Assembly: GCA_963829955.1 (NCBI GenBank)
Contig: CAWHKS010000025.1
Location: 75,696-139,695 of the forward strand
DNA from: DASTFY01 sp963829955
GTDB lineage: Bacteria; Actinomycetota; Acidimicrobiia; Acidimicrobiales; Ilumatobacteraceae
DNA: 64,000 bases
Direction of reading: 5' to 3'
Shown: in pieces, positions 46,601 to 55,795 of the stretch
Position numbering within the stretch: the stretch's first letter is position 1
Layout of the letters: each line of letters starts with the position of its first letter
Translations under genes and position numbers: made by a program
The notes under the pieces: generated by a model
Databases searched by the model: none
Told to the model about the DNA's origin: nothing
The model's input: only the letters and a program-made list of their open reading frames with translations

Positions 46601-47674
46601 ATGCGAGCCGTCCTCCTCGTCCTCGACGCGCAGCCCCACCGCCACGTCGATCCGGCGGTCACGCCGGTGCTGTGCGAGCTGGCGGCCGCCGGCGGGTGTG
46701 CGGTCGACGGCGGCCGGGCGGTGCTGACGAGCGCCACCTACCCGAACCATGCCAGCTTCGTCACCGGCACGGATGCCGCCGGGCACGGTCTCTACGCCAA
46801 CCACGTCGTGCGCGATGGCCGCGTGGCGCGGGCCTACGAGGTGGGCCCGGCCGGGCCGACCGTGTTCAGTGCCTGCCGGGACGCCGGCCGCCGGGCTGTG
46901 GCCGTGTTCGGTGACCACCACCTGGTCCCGGTCATGGGCGCCGGCGACGCCGCCACGCACTGGCCGCCCGAGGGCCAACTGCCGGAGGACCACCGTCTGG
47001 ACGAGTTCGGGTACCTGCACGACTCCGGCACGATCGAGGTCTTGTGCGAGGCGGCCGCCGGCCCGTGGGACGTCCTCGTTGCACAGCTCAACGGGCCGGA
47101 CACGGCCGCGCACCTCTACGGACCGGACAGCGACACCGCGCTCGCGATCTACGCCGAGACGGACGCCTGTCTGGGGTGGTTGGTCGAGGCACTGCAGCCC
47201 CGGTGGGACGACACGGTCCTCATGGTCGTCAGCGACCACGATCAGACGGCGGTGAACGACGACGAACCCATCGATCTGCAGGCTGTCGCGGCCGCGGCCG
47301 GAGTCGATGCCATCGTCATCCTGGAGGGCGACGGCGCGGTGATCGTCGGCGACGACCGGACTGCCGGCGCATGGCTCGACGGTGTTCCCGGTGTGGACGG
47401 CACCTCGGAGCTGGCGCCGGGGTGGCGGTTCGTGTCGGCCGAGACCGGGCGTTGGTTCGCTCCTGCCGGTACCGCCGTGTCGCTGCGCGGCGTCCACGGC
47501 GGGTCGTCGACGCGGACACAGGTGGCCGTCGTCGCCGGCGGTCACCCGGCCGTAGCGGCCATCTCCCGTTCGCTGGCCGACCGACCCCCGGACGCGCCCG
47601 ACTGGGCGGTGACGCTGGCCGATCTGCTCGAGATCGAGCTGGCGGGGGCCACCGGCCGCTCGCTCCTCGCTTGA
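46601..47674 (+). CDS. Type I phosphodiesterase / nucleotide pyrophosphatase-like (alkaline phosphatase superfamily)
   Basis: 357 residues. Metal-binding and nucleophile region LDAQPHRHVDPAVTPVLCELAAAGGCAVDGGRAVLTSATYPNHASFVTGT (Thr-Tyr-Pro-Asn-His-Ala), later VAQLNGPDTAAHLYGPDS and VVSDHDQT (Asp and His ligands), and GVHGGSS near the end. No signal peptide is seen. ATG 46601 directly follows GGAGGG. The stop overlaps the MATE start (TTGA). Confidence 0.86.
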   Translation: MRAVLLVLDAQPHRHVDPAVTPVLCELAAAGGCAVDGGRAVLTSATYPNHASFVTGTDAAGHGLYANHVVRDGRVARAYEVGPAGPTVFSACRDAGRRAVAVFGDHHLVPVMGAGDAATHWPPEGQLPEDHRLDEFGYLHDSGTIEVLCEAAAGPWDVLVAQLNGPDTAAHLYGPDSDTALAIYAETDACLGWLVEALQPRWDDTVLMVVSDHDQTAVNDDEPIDLQAVAAAAGVDAIVILEGDGAVIVGDDRTAGAWLDGVPGVDGTSELAPGWRFVSAETGRWFAPAGTAVSLRGVHGGSSTRTQVAVVAGGHPAVAAISRSLADRPPDAPDWAVTLADLLEIELAGATGRSLLA

Positions 47675-48982
47675 ACCGACCCGACCTCTTCCGGAGCCCG
47701 CTCGACCGCCGGATCACCGCGCTCGCACTGCCGGCCTTCGGCACGCTGGCCGCGGAGCCGCTCTACCTCGTGGCCGACACCGCCATCGTCGGCCGCCTCG
47801 GGACGGACCCGCTCGCCGGCCTCGCCCTGGCGGCGTCCGTGCTGCTCTTCGTCACCGCGCTGTGCAGCTTCCTGGCCTACGGCACCACGCCCCGCCTGGC
47901 GCGCGCCCGCGGAGCGGGGAACGAGCCCGGCGCGGCCAACGTCGGGGTCCAGGCGCTCTGGCTCGCCCTCCTGCTCGGGTTGCCGCTGGCGCTGGCGCTC
48001 GCCGTCCTGGCCCGGCCGCTCTCGCTTCTGCTCGGAGGCGAGGGTGCGGCGCTCGATGCCGCCGTCACGTACCTGCGCATCAGCGCGTTCGGGGTGCCGT
48101 TCATACTCGTGGCCCTCGTCGGTGCCGGTGTCTTTCGCGGCGTGGCCGACCTGCGCACGCCGCTGGCCATCGTGGCCGTCGCCGCGCTGACCAACGTTGC
48201 CGTCGAGCTGGTGGCCGTCTACGGCCTCGACCTCGGCATCGCCGGGTCGGCCTGGAGCACGGTCCTCGTGCAAGTCCTCGCCGCCGGGGCCTACCTGCTG
48301 CTCATGCGGCCCCATCTCCGCGCCGCGGGTTCGCATCGCCCCGACCGGGTCGAGCTGAATCGGCTGCTCCGGTCGGGTGCGCACCTCGTCGTGCGGGTGC
48401 TCTCGCTCATCGCGGCATTCGCGATCGCCACCGCGGTGGCCGCCCGGGTCGACACGCCCACCGTCGCCGCGCACCAGGTCGTCAACACGATGTTCACCCT
48501 GTTGGCGCTCTCCCTCGATGCCTTCGCCATCCCCGCCCAGACCCTGGTCGCCGAGGCGCTCGGGGCGAGTGACGTGGGCCTGGCCCGGCGGGTCGGCGAG
48601 CGGGTGCTCGTGCTCTCGGTGGTGGTGGGGATCGGCGTCGAGCGCGGTCGTCGTGATGACGGCGCCGCTGTTGGCGCGGGTGTTCAGCGCCGACCCGGCC
48701 GTCGTCAGCCGGACCGTGGCCGGCTTGGTCGTGCTCGGGCTGATGCTCCTGCCCGGGGCCGTGGCCTTCGCTCTCGACGGGGTGCTGATCGGCGCCGGCG
48801 ACGTGCGCTTCCTCGGCCGGGCCATGCTGATCGCGCTGGTCGTCTACTTGCCCTTCGCCGTGCTGCCCCTGGCCTGGCCGGCCCTGGGCATCGTCGGCGT
48901 GTGGAGCGCGCTGGCCGTGTGGATGGTGGCCCGGGCGGTGCTCATGCACCGCCGCTTCCGGGGACCGGCCTGGCTGCAGTGA
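47671..48982 (+). CDS. MATE family efflux transporter, apparent frameshift near 48645
   Basis: DinF-type multi-antimicrobial extrusion carrier with 12 expected spans: DRRITALALPAFGTLAAEPLYLVADTAIVGRLGT at the N-terminus, and VDTPTVAAHQVVNTMFTLLALSLDAFAIPAQTLVAEALG in the second half. At about 48645 (GGATCGGCGTCGAGCG) the frame must shift by one base to continue as Ser-Ser-Ala-Val-Val-Val-Met-Thr-Ala-Pro-Leu-Leu and end at 48982. TTG 47671 overlaps the previous stop. Convergent with the next gene, 15 bases apart. Confidence 0.88.
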
Positions 48983-48997
48983 GCGGCCTCCGGGGGC

Positions 48998-49610
48998 TCA
49001 CCAGCCCCGGTCGACCCACTCCTGCAGGTGCGGTCGCTCGGTGCCGATGCTGGTGTCGTCGCCGTGGCCGGGCAGAACGATGGTGTCGGCCGGGAGCGTG
49101 AACAGCTTCGTGTCGAGGGACGAGATGATGGTGGCGAAGTCGCCGCCCTCGAACGTCGTGTTGCCCGGGCCACCCGGGAACAGCGTGTCGCCGCTGAAGA
49201 GGATCGGGCTGCCGGCGACCTTGAAGCAGATCGAACCCTCGGTGTGGCCGGGGGTGTGGATGGCGTCGAGGCGGACGCGGCCCACCTCCACGACCTCCTT
49301 GTCGTCGAGGAAGACGTCGTAGCCCACGTCCTTCAGGCGGGGCGCGTCGAGCGCGGTGACCGCCACCTCGTAGCCCAGCCTCCCGCATGGCCGGCACGGC
49401 CTGGATGTGGTCCCAGTGCCCGTGGGTCTCGAGCACGCGCCGCACGTTGAGCGACTGCGCCAGCTCGAGGAGCTTCTCGTGCTCGTTGGCGGCGTCGAGC
49501 AGGACCGCGTCGCCGGTCTCGCGGCAGCGCAGGACGAACACGTTGTTCTCGTAGGGGCCCACGACGAGCTTGTGGATCTCGATCTGCTCGTCCTCGTAGT
49601 GCAGCGTCAT
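48998..49610 (-). CDS. Metallo-beta-lactamase fold hydrolase (glyoxalase II-like), apparent frameshift near 49375
   Basis: About 203 residues. Zinc motif THGHWDH (HxHxDH), then HTPGHTEGSICF, LFSGDTLFPGGPGNTTF and VLPGHGDDTSIG. The N-terminal half (to AMREAG) and the rest are in different frames; removing one base from the CCC at 49374-49376 gives Glu-Ala-Gly-Tyr-Glu-Val-Ala-Val-Thr-Ala-Leu-Asp, a natural join. Substrate probably a glutathione- or mycothiol-type thioester, by family. Confidence 0.88.
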
Positions 49611-49800
49611 GAACTCCAGTCTGGCACCGGGTTCGACGAGCGGGACGTCCGGCCGTACGGATGGCGGCGAAGTCCGAGGCGTTCGCGCCGCCGGCGGCGC
49701 GTTCGGCTCAAAGCTTCCGCTGTAGCGGGCGCCGTATCGGCGAGGTCCTGAGGCATTCGCGCTGTTGCCGGCCCGTTCGGCTCATAGTTGCGGCTCGGGC

Positions 49801-50205
49801 TCAGGTCGAGATGACCTCGAAGCCGAGAGAGAGGGCGACGGGGATCTGGCCCGGATCGAAGGTCAGGAAGTGCACGGGCCGCGGGAGGCGGTCGGCGGCG
49901 GCGAGGTGGAGGGCGTCGGACAGACGGAGGGGCTGGGCCCGGGCGAGCTCGGCGGCCCGGTCGAGGCAGGCGGCGTCGACGGGCACGACGGCCAGGCGGT
50001 CCCAGTCGAGTCGTACGGCGTCTTCGAGGTCGTCGCGCAGCTCGGGTTCGTCGGTCAGCCGGTCGATGAGGACCAGGGCCTCGGTCAGGGCCAGCGCGCT
50101 GGCGCACCACTCGGAATCGGCGTCCATGGCCTCGGTGGCGACCTCCCGGGCCGGGATGGCCAGGTGGCGGGCGACGAGCGCGCTGGTGTCGAGGGCGAGC
50201 GTCAA
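49801..50205 (-). CDS. PIN-domain toxin (VapC-like)
   Basis: 134 residues. PIN acidic residues: Asp in LALDTSALVARHL, Glu in ALTEALVLID, Asp in LRLSDALHLAAAD and Asp in FLTFDPGQI. Paired with the Phd-type antitoxin gene three bases upstream on the minus strand. The 190-base gap behind it up to the metallo-beta-lactamase gene holds two CGTTCGGCTCA repeats and nothing gene-like. Confidence 0.9.
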   Translation of the reverse strand: MTLALDTSALVARHLAIPAREVATEAMDADSEWCASALALTEALVLIDRLTDEPELRDDLEDAVRLDWDRLAVVPVDAACLDRAAELARAQPLRLSDALHLAAADRLPRPVHFLTFDPGQIPVALSLGFEVIST

Positions 50206-50208
50206 CGG

Positions 50209-50496
50209 TCAGCCCCGCTGCTCCCGCAGGAGCCGGTCGAGGCGGGCGCCGGCCCAGACCGGGACGGGCGGGCCCGGGGACGGCCGGTCGTGGCGCCGGG
50301 GGGCGAGGACGAGGCCGCGGGCGACGAGGTCGTCGAGCGTCAGCGGCGCCGGACCGAGCGGCTCCAGCGGACCGAGCTGCGCGGCCGGCCGGCCGGCCAC
50401 CGTGATGACGGTCCGCTCGCCCCACTCGGCCCGCCGGACCGCCGCCGCCACGTTGGCCCGGAACTCCCGGATGCTGACCCTGTGCACGACGCTCAC
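50209..50496 (-). CDS. Phd/YefM-type antitoxin
   Basis: 95 residues; N-terminal Phd fold VHRVSIREFRANVAAAVRRAEWGERTVITVAGRPAAQLGPLEPL, C-terminal tail with GARLDRLLREQRG for toxin binding. GTG at 50496 or 50487. Two TGTACA hexamers about 20 bases upstream fit YefM-type autoregulation. Confidence 0.9.
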   Translation of the reverse strand: MSVVHRVSIREFRANVAAAVRRAEWGERTVITVAGRPAAQLGPLEPLGPAPLTLDDLVARGLVLAPRRHDRPSPGPPVPVWAGARLDRLLREQRG

Positions 50497-50513
50497 AGTA
50501 GCGCTGGCTCATG

Positions 50514-50529
50514 TGTACACAGATGTACA
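50514..50529. promoter_or_regulatory. Paired TGTACA operator of the Phd/YefM module
   Basis: TGTACA at 50514-50519 and 50524-50529, ten bases apart (one helical turn), in the divergent gap between the antitoxin and the acyl-CoA dehydrogenase. TGTACA is the known core recognised by YefM in E. coli; use by this antitoxin is inferred. Confidence 0.6.
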
Positions 50530-50534
50530 TCCGA

Positions 50535-50552
50535 CGAATCGACGTCGATTCG
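50535..50552. promoter_or_regulatory. 18-bp perfect palindrome before acyl-CoA dehydrogenase
   Basis: CGAATCGACGTCGATTCG is fully self-complementary with no spacer and lies 22 bases before ATG 50575. It is a probable operator for a TetR-like or other dimeric repressor of the dehydrogenase; no regulator gene is adjacent. Confidence 0.55.
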
Positions 50553-50574
50553 CCAGCCGAGCAAAATGGACGAC

Positions 50575-51690
50575 ATGAACTTTGCCTTCAGCGAGGAGCA
50601 GGAAGAGCTCCGCAAGACCGTGCGGTCCTTCCTCGACAGCAAGTCCCCCGAGACCGAGGTCCGGCGCCTCATGGACACCGAGGACGGGTACGACCCCGCC
50701 GTCTGGTCCCAGATGGGCGAGCAGATGGGCCTCCAAGGCCTCGCCATCCCCGAGGAGTTCGGCGGCTCGGGATACAGCTTCGTCGAGCTCGGCGTCGTGC
50801 TGGAGGAGATGGGCCGCGCCCTGCTCTGCGCGCCGTACTTCTCGACCGTCGTCCTCGCCGCCAACACACTCCTCCAGAGCGGTGACGACGCCGCCAAGAA
50901 GGACTTCCTGCCCGGCATCGCGTCCGGCGAGACGATCGCCACGATCGCCTACACCGAGCCCTCGGGCAAGTGGGACGAGAGCGGCATCACCATGGAAGCG
51001 ACGCAGGACGGCGGCGGCTGGACGCTCAACGGCACCAAGATGTTCGTCCTCGACGGGCACACGGCCGACCTCATCATCGTCGCCGCCCGCACCGAAGGCG
51101 GCGTGAGCCTCTTCACCGTGGTCGGTGATGCCGACGGCCTCACCCGCACCGCGCTGTCCACGATGGACCAGACCCGCAAGCAGGCCAAGCTCGAGTTCGC
51201 CGGCACGCCCGCCCGCCTGCTCGGCACCGAGGGCCAGGGATGGGCCGTGCTGTCGACTGTGCTCGACCTCGCCGCGGTGGCCCTGGCGGCCGAAGAGGTC
51301 GGCGGCGGCCAGAAGGTCCTCGACATGGCCGTCGAGTACGCCAAGGTCCGGGTGCAGTTCGGCCGGCCCATCGGCTCGTTCCAGGCCATCAAGCACAAGT
51401 GCGCTGACATGCTCCTGGAGGTCGAGTCGGCCAAGTCCGCCGCCTACTACGGCATGTGGTGCGCGGCCGAGATGAACGACGAGCTCCCGTCCGTGGCCTC
51501 GCTGGCCAAGGCGTACTGCTCAGAGGCCTACTTCCACGCCGCGGCGGAGAACATCCAGATCCACGGTGGCATCGGCTTCACCTGGGAGCACCCGGCGCAC
51601 CTCTACTTCAAGCGGGCCAAGAGCTCCGAGCTGCTGTTCGGCGACCCCACCTACCACCGGGAGCTGCTGGCCCAGCGCATCGGCATCTGA
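50575..51690 (+). CDS. Acyl-CoA dehydrogenase
   Basis: 371-residue FAD enzyme. N-terminal helical domain (NFAFSEEQEELRKTVRSFLDSKSPE), middle strand domain (IATIAYTEPSGKWDESGI) and C-terminal helices (VRVQFGRPIGSFQAIKHKCADMLLEVE; IQIHGGIGFTWEHPAHLYFKRAK). The GGIGFTWE segment places it in the branch common in actinobacterial steroid or branched acyl-CoA degradation, where the catalytic Glu is often replaced. ATG 50566 is an alternative start. Its stop abuts the galE stop with no gap. Confidence 0.92.
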   Translation: MNFAFSEEQEELRKTVRSFLDSKSPETEVRRLMDTEDGYDPAVWSQMGEQMGLQGLAIPEEFGGSGYSFVELGVVLEEMGRALLCAPYFSTVVLAANTLLQSGDDAAKKDFLPGIASGETIATIAYTEPSGKWDESGITMEATQDGGGWTLNGTKMFVLDGHTADLIIVAARTEGGVSLFTVVGDADGLTRTALSTMDQTRKQAKLEFAGTPARLLGTEGQGWAVLSTVLDLAAVALAAEEVGGGQKVLDMAVEYAKVRVQFGRPIGSFQAIKHKCADMLLEVESAKSAAYYGMWCAAEMNDELPSVASLAKAYCSEAYFHAAAENIQIHGGIGFTWEHPAHLYFKRAKSSELLFGDPTYHRELLAQRIGI

Positions 51691-52666
51691 TCACTGGTCG
51701 ACGTGCGTCGAGTGCCACTGCCATGCGGTGGCGATGATCTCGTCGAGCTGCTGCGTCGGCTCCCAGCCCAAGGTGGACCGCACGAGGTCGTTGTTCGAGA
51801 ACAGAGCCACAGGGTCTCCCGGCCGGCGGCCGACGTAGACCCGCGGCACCTCGCGCCCGGTGACGCGCTCCGTGGCGTCGATGACCTCTTGGACGGAGGT
51901 GCCTACGCCGGTCCCGACGTTGAGCGCCACCGTCGACCCGCCGCCAGCCAGGTGGTCCAGGGCCTTGACGTGCGCGTCGGCCAGGTCGTCCACGTGGATG
52001 TAGTCGCGGATGGCGGTGCCGTCGGGCGTGGGGTAGTCGGTGCCGAACACGTCCAGCGGCGGGCGCTTGCCGAGCATGGCCTTCATCGTGTGGGGGATGA
52101 GGTTCTGTGAGAAGTTCCAGTCCTCGCCGATGGACCCATCGGGCGCGGCACCGGCGGCGTTGAAGTAGCGCAGGCTGACCGACGTGACCCCGAGGGTCCG
52201 GTCGTACCAGCCCAGCATCGCCTCGATGATGCGCTTGGTCTCGGCGTACACGCTCTCGGGATGCAGCGGCGCGTCCTCCTTCACGGGCACGTGCTCGGGC
52301 GTGCCGTACACGGAGCAGGACGAGGAGAACACGATGTTCCGGACGTCCGAGGTGTGCAGCGCTTCGATCAGGCGCTGGGAACCGGCGACGTTGTTGGCGA
52401 AGTAGCGATCGGGCTGCTGCATCGACTCGCCGACGGCCTTCAGCGCCGCGAAGTGGATGCACGACGTCACGCCGTGGTCCTTGACCAGCTCGGCGGACGA
52501 GCTCGATGTCGCCGATGTCGCCGATCACGAGGGGAGCCCCGAGAGCGGCGTCCTTGTGGCCGAACTCCAGGGTGTCGAGGACCACCACGTCCCGCCCTTG
52601 TGAGCGGAGGAGGCGGACGGTGTGCGAGCCGATGTAGCCGGCGCCGCCGGTGACGAGCACGGTCAT
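51691..52666 (-). CDS. galE: UDP-glucose 4-epimerase, apparent frameshift near 52495
   Basis: Short-chain dehydrogenase-type epimerase giving UDP-galactose. NAD motif VTGGAGYIGSHTVRLL at the N-terminus, CIHFAALKAVGESMQQP, catalytic Ser region SSSCSVYG, YAETKRIIE (Tyr-x3-Lys) and VDDLADAHVKAL. The first 55 residues are in another frame; one base near 52495 restores Ile-Glu-Leu-Val then Ala-Glu-Leu-Val-Lys-Asp-His-Gly-Val-Thr. About 325 residues. Likely supplies sugars to the surface-polysaccharide genes further on. Confidence 0.9.
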
Positions 52667-52679
52667 GGGGGCCGAGCAT

Positions 52680-53165
52680 ATGGGCCGATCCCTCGTGGCT
52701 ACCCTCGCCCCCGTGGCGCTGGTGGTTCTCATCCTCGTGCTGGCGGCCGTCACCGTTTTCGGCATTGCGGCCGTCACGGTCGGTAGGGAGGCCCGCCGCC
52801 TGGACGGCGTGGCACCCCGGGCGGTGTACGTGCTGGACGAGGCCGTCGAGTTCGTAGCCGACACGCTGCCCCCCGGCGCCCAGGCCCGGCTCACCCACGA
52901 CGACGTGCGGGCCTTGCTCCGCGCCCACATGGCGCAGCTCCGCCGCAAGGGGTTCCAGCCGCCCGTCGCGGTGGATCAGATGCAGGAGATCGTCGACCCC
53001 GTCGTGATCGACGAGACCGACGCGGTCGCCTACCTGATCGGGCAGGCCGACGACCTGAGCATCGAGGTCACGGACGAGGACGTCGCCCACGTCGTCGAGG
53101 CCCACCTCGCGTACCTCGACGCCATCGGCGCCATCGGCCCGGAGGCGGACGAACCGGCCGCCTAG
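52680..53165 (+). CDS. Membrane-anchored protein of unknown function
   Basis: 161 residues: one N-terminal membrane segment (LVATLAPVALVVLILVLAAVTVFGIAAV) and a soluble part rich in Asp, Val and Ala (LTHDDVRALLRAHMAQLRRKGF; DETDAVAYLIGQADDLSIEVTDEDVAHVVEAHLAYL). No family recognised. Its ATG lies only 13 bases from the divergent galE start, so one of the starts may be internal or both mRNAs nearly leaderless. Confidence 0.72.
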   Translation: MGRSLVATLAPVALVVLILVLAAVTVFGIAAVTVGREARRLDGVAPRAVYVLDEAVEFVADTLPPGAQARLTHDDVRALLRAHMAQLRRKGFQPPVAVDQMQEIVDPVVIDETDAVAYLIGQADDLSIEVTDEDVAHVVEAHLAYLDAIGAIGPEADEPAA

Positions 53166-53204
53166 CCCGAAGGAAGGCGACCCCGGCTGTGATAAGACGC
53201 GCCC

Positions 53205-53949
53205 GTGGAGGACGTCTTCTGGTGGCATTCCATCGATCTGCGTGACAGCGTCACTCCCGGGAGAAAGACCCCAGACGTTCTGGAACACGAGTGGTCGAAC
53301 CTCCGTCTCCCAGATCTTGCATCCCGTTCCGTGCTCGATATCGGCTGTTGGGACGGATGGTTCTCGTTCAGGGCCGAGCGTGAAGGTGCGGCTCGCGTCG
53401 TCGCCCTCGACCACTACGTCTGGTCGCTCGACCTCCCGCGTCAACAGGCCTACTGGGCCGACTGCCGCGATCGCGGGGTCACTCCCGAGCCGTACCACGA
53501 GAAGCCCGAGCTGTGGCACCCCGAGACGCTTCCGGGCAAAGCCGCGTTCGACCTCGCGCACAAGTCACTCGGCAGTCGCGTCGAGCCTGTCGTCGGCGAC
53601 TTCATGACGATGGATCTCGACGGGCTCGGCACGTTCGACGTCGTGCTCTTCCTCGGCGTCATCTACCACATCGAGGAGCCGCTGACGGCCATGCGGCGCC
53701 TGCGCGAGCTGACGGGATCGCTGGCCGTGATCGAGTCGGAGGCGGTGGTCGTCGACGGCTCGACAGGACCACTGTGGGAGTTCGTGCCCGGTGGGGAGAT
53801 CAATGCCGATGTCGGCAACTGGTGGATCCCGACCGAGGCGGGAATGCACGCGCTCTGCCGCGCCGGCTGGGTTCGGAAGCGTCGACACGACAGCGGGTCC
53901 GCCCGAAGCCGGTGGGCGCTATCGGCTCACCGTCCACGCCACCGTCTGA
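53205..53949 (+). CDS. SAM-dependent methyltransferase, apparent frameshift near 53870
   Basis: Class I methyltransferase with a DUF1698/CmoB-like look: WWHSIDLRDSVTPGRKT, motif I VLDIGCWDGWFSFRAEREGA, and FDVVLFLGVIYHIEEPLTAMRRL. The literal frame ends in an Arg-rich tail at 53969; shifting one base at GGCTGGGTTCGG gives Gly-Phe-Gly-Ser-Val-Asp-Thr-Thr-Ala-Gly, then GRYRLTVHATV and a stop at 53947-53949, a far more natural end. GTG 53205. Confidence 0.85.
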
Positions 53950-53952
53950 CGC

Positions 53953-54762
53953 CTAGATCATCATGTTGAGCTGATCGACGACCGCCTGGCCCCAGCCGCC
54001 CTCGCCAGAGATCTCGATCCGGTCGGCTCTGTCGGCCGCGCTGTGCCGACCAACGGCCAGGACCAGGAACGTCTCGGAGTCCATGCTCACGGTCACGTCC
54101 GGCGTGCCGGCGGGGTCCGGATCCACCACCTTCGCCCGGCCCTCCTCGACCAGCACCGGGACCGTCCGCTCGACCGGCCCCGTGATGTGCATCAACGTGA
54201 GTGATCCCTCCGGCGCGCCCGCTCGCTTGCCGACGACGATAGGAAGGGTCCGCAGGAGCCGATCGGTGGTGTGCTCGGCCGGGCCGCCATCGAGATGGCC
54301 CGGTTGCCCGACGGCGCGCCGGATGTCCTGCTCGTGCACCCAGCAGTCGAGGATCCGGATGGACAGGAAGTCGAGCATGGTGCCCGGACCAGTCGGAGTC
54401 ATGGCCTCCTGCGCGAAGTAGGCATCGTCGGCGTTCCGCAGTGTGTCCAGCCGCAGGTCCACCAGCTCCTCGAGCTCGCCCAGGACCTGGGCGCCTGACT
54501 GACCGCGCCGCTTCTCCACCTCGCGCTCGTTGAACTCGCCGATCGGGTTCTTCACGTGAGCTGACGGTGTGAGTTCGATCTCCGACAACGGCAGACCCTG
54601 CAGCATCCGCTCCGTGCCGATGAGGTGGGAGACGTGGTCCTTCACCGTCCAGCCCGGGCAGTCCGTGGGCAGCTCCCACTCCTCGTCCGAGAGCGGCTGA
54701 CCGACGGCGATCGTCGCCCTCAGGGTCTCCTCGAGCAGGTCGGTCGTGCGGCTGGCGTCCAT
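53953..54762 (-). CDS. Mycothiol-dependent maleylpyruvate isomerase-like protein
   Basis: 269 residues. N-terminal DinB/MDMPI_N domain (LSDEEWELPTDCPGWTVKDHVSHLIGTERMLQGLP; His in HVSHL and in CWVHEQDIRRAVG as metal ligands) and a C-terminal SCP2/MDMPI_C-like domain (GPVERTVPVLVEEGRAKVVDPDPAGTPDVTVSMDSETFLVLAVGR). ATG 54762 is preferred over the ATG at 54813, which would overlap the divergent gene. Its presence suggests a mycothiol-using organism. Confidence 0.88.
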   Translation of the reverse strand: MDASRTTDLLEETLRATIAVGQPLSDEEWELPTDCPGWTVKDHVSHLIGTERMLQGLPLSEIELTPSAHVKNPIGEFNEREVEKRRGQSGAQVLGELEELVDLRLDTLRNADDAYFAQEAMTPTGPGTMLDFLSIRILDCWVHEQDIRRAVGQPGHLDGGPAEHTTDRLLRTLPIVVGKRAGAPEGSLTLMHITGPVERTVPVLVEEGRAKVVDPDPAGTPDVTVSMDSETFLVLAVGRHSAADRADRIEISGEGGWGQAVVDQLNMMI

Positions 54763-54811
54763 GCTGGCGGACCGTAACCGGGCGAGGTTGCGGCCGCTAT
54801 CGTCCGCCGCC

Positions 54812-55036
54812 ATGGAACGGCCGGCCCGGTTCGAGCACCAGCGCTACCTGGGCGACAAGCGCTCGCAGGTCGTCTACGACCTCGACCACTGGGACGATCC
54901 CGCGGTCATCGAGGAGCTGATGGAAGCCGAGACCTTCCTGTGCTTCGGGCCGGACGAGCTGTCCGAGGCCCACAACCGCGGCTACCGACTGGCCCGACCC
55001 GGTCGCCGGTCACGTCGGCACGCGTCGCCCCGTTGA
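54812..55036 (+). CDS. Small conserved-looking protein of unknown function
   Basis: 74 residues. The first 60 (FEHQRYLGDKRSQVVYDLDHWDD; ELMEAETFLCFGPDELSEAHNRGYRLA) look like an ordered domain; the last 12 residues are Arg/Ser/His-rich. ATG 54812 is divergent from the mycothiol-type gene by 49 bases. Stop overlaps the next start (TTGA). Confidence 0.68.
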   Translation: MERPARFEHQRYLGDKRSQVVYDLDHWDDPAVIEELMEAETFLCFGPDELSEAHNRGYRLARPGRRSRRHASPR

Positions 55037-55795
55037 ACAACAGCTTCACCTCCGGGACGCTGACCCTCGCCTGCCACCTCGCCTACCCCGCCGGGCGCCG
55101 GACCGCCGGACTGCCCTCGCTGATCCTCTGCCACGGGTTCCCGCTCGGCCCGCTCGATGCCCGTCAGTCCGGCGGGACCTTCCCCGAGCTCATGGACCGC
55201 ATCGCCAACGAGCTCGGCTGGGCGGCCCTGACGTTCACGTTCCGCGGGTGCGGCCAGTCGAGCGGGGACTTCTCGCTCCAGGGCTGGATCGACGACCTGC
55301 GGGCCGCCATCGATCACCTCGAGAGCGTGGCGGAGCCGGACGGCGTCTGGCTGGTGGGGACCAACACCGGAGGATCGTTGGCGGTGTGCGTCGGCGCCGA
55401 GGACGCCAGGGTCCGCGGCGTGGCGATGCTCGGCGCTCGGGCCGACTTCGATGACTGGGCCGCCCACCCGCGCCGCTTCCTCGAGCACGCCGCGTGAGCT
55501 CGGTGCCATCCGTCATCCGGCCTTTCCTCCGTCGTTCGAGGCCTGGGCCAGGGAGTTCCGCCGCTTCCGGCCCCTGCCCGCCGCCCGGCGACTGGCCCCA
55601 CGGCCGCTGCTGGTCCTGCACGGCGAGGATGACCCGTACGTCCCGGTGGTCGACGCCCGCCAGTTCGTGGAATACCACGGGAGCGCCGAACTGCGACTGC
55701 TGCCCGGCGCCGGTCACCGCCTGCGGCACGATCCCCGGGCCATCGCCGTCCTCATCGGTTGGCTCGACCGCCAGCGCACGGTCGCCCGCCACTAG
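55033..55795 (+). CDS. Alpha/beta hydrolase, apparent frameshift near 55490
   Basis: Small hydrolase: oxyanion region LILCHGFPLGPLDARQSGG, strand FTFRGCGQSSGDFSLQGW, an elbow-like VWLVGTNTGGSLAV in which the nucleophile Ser is replaced by Asn-Thr (GTNTGG), then acid in LHGEDDPYVPVVDA and His in GAGHRLRHDP. The first part ends in a stop at 55495-55497; removing one base in GCACGCCGCGTGAG gives Glu-His-Ala-Arg-Glu-Leu-Gly-Ala-Ile-Arg and continues to 55795. TTG 55033. Its stop shares CTAG with the convergent TIR gene. Confidence 0.83.

Noticed and set aside
53885..53969. Arg/His/Ser-rich C-terminus of the 53.2-kb methyltransferase
   Set aside because: The +1 frame gives a family-like ending and stop at 53949, so the basic tail is treated as an artefact.
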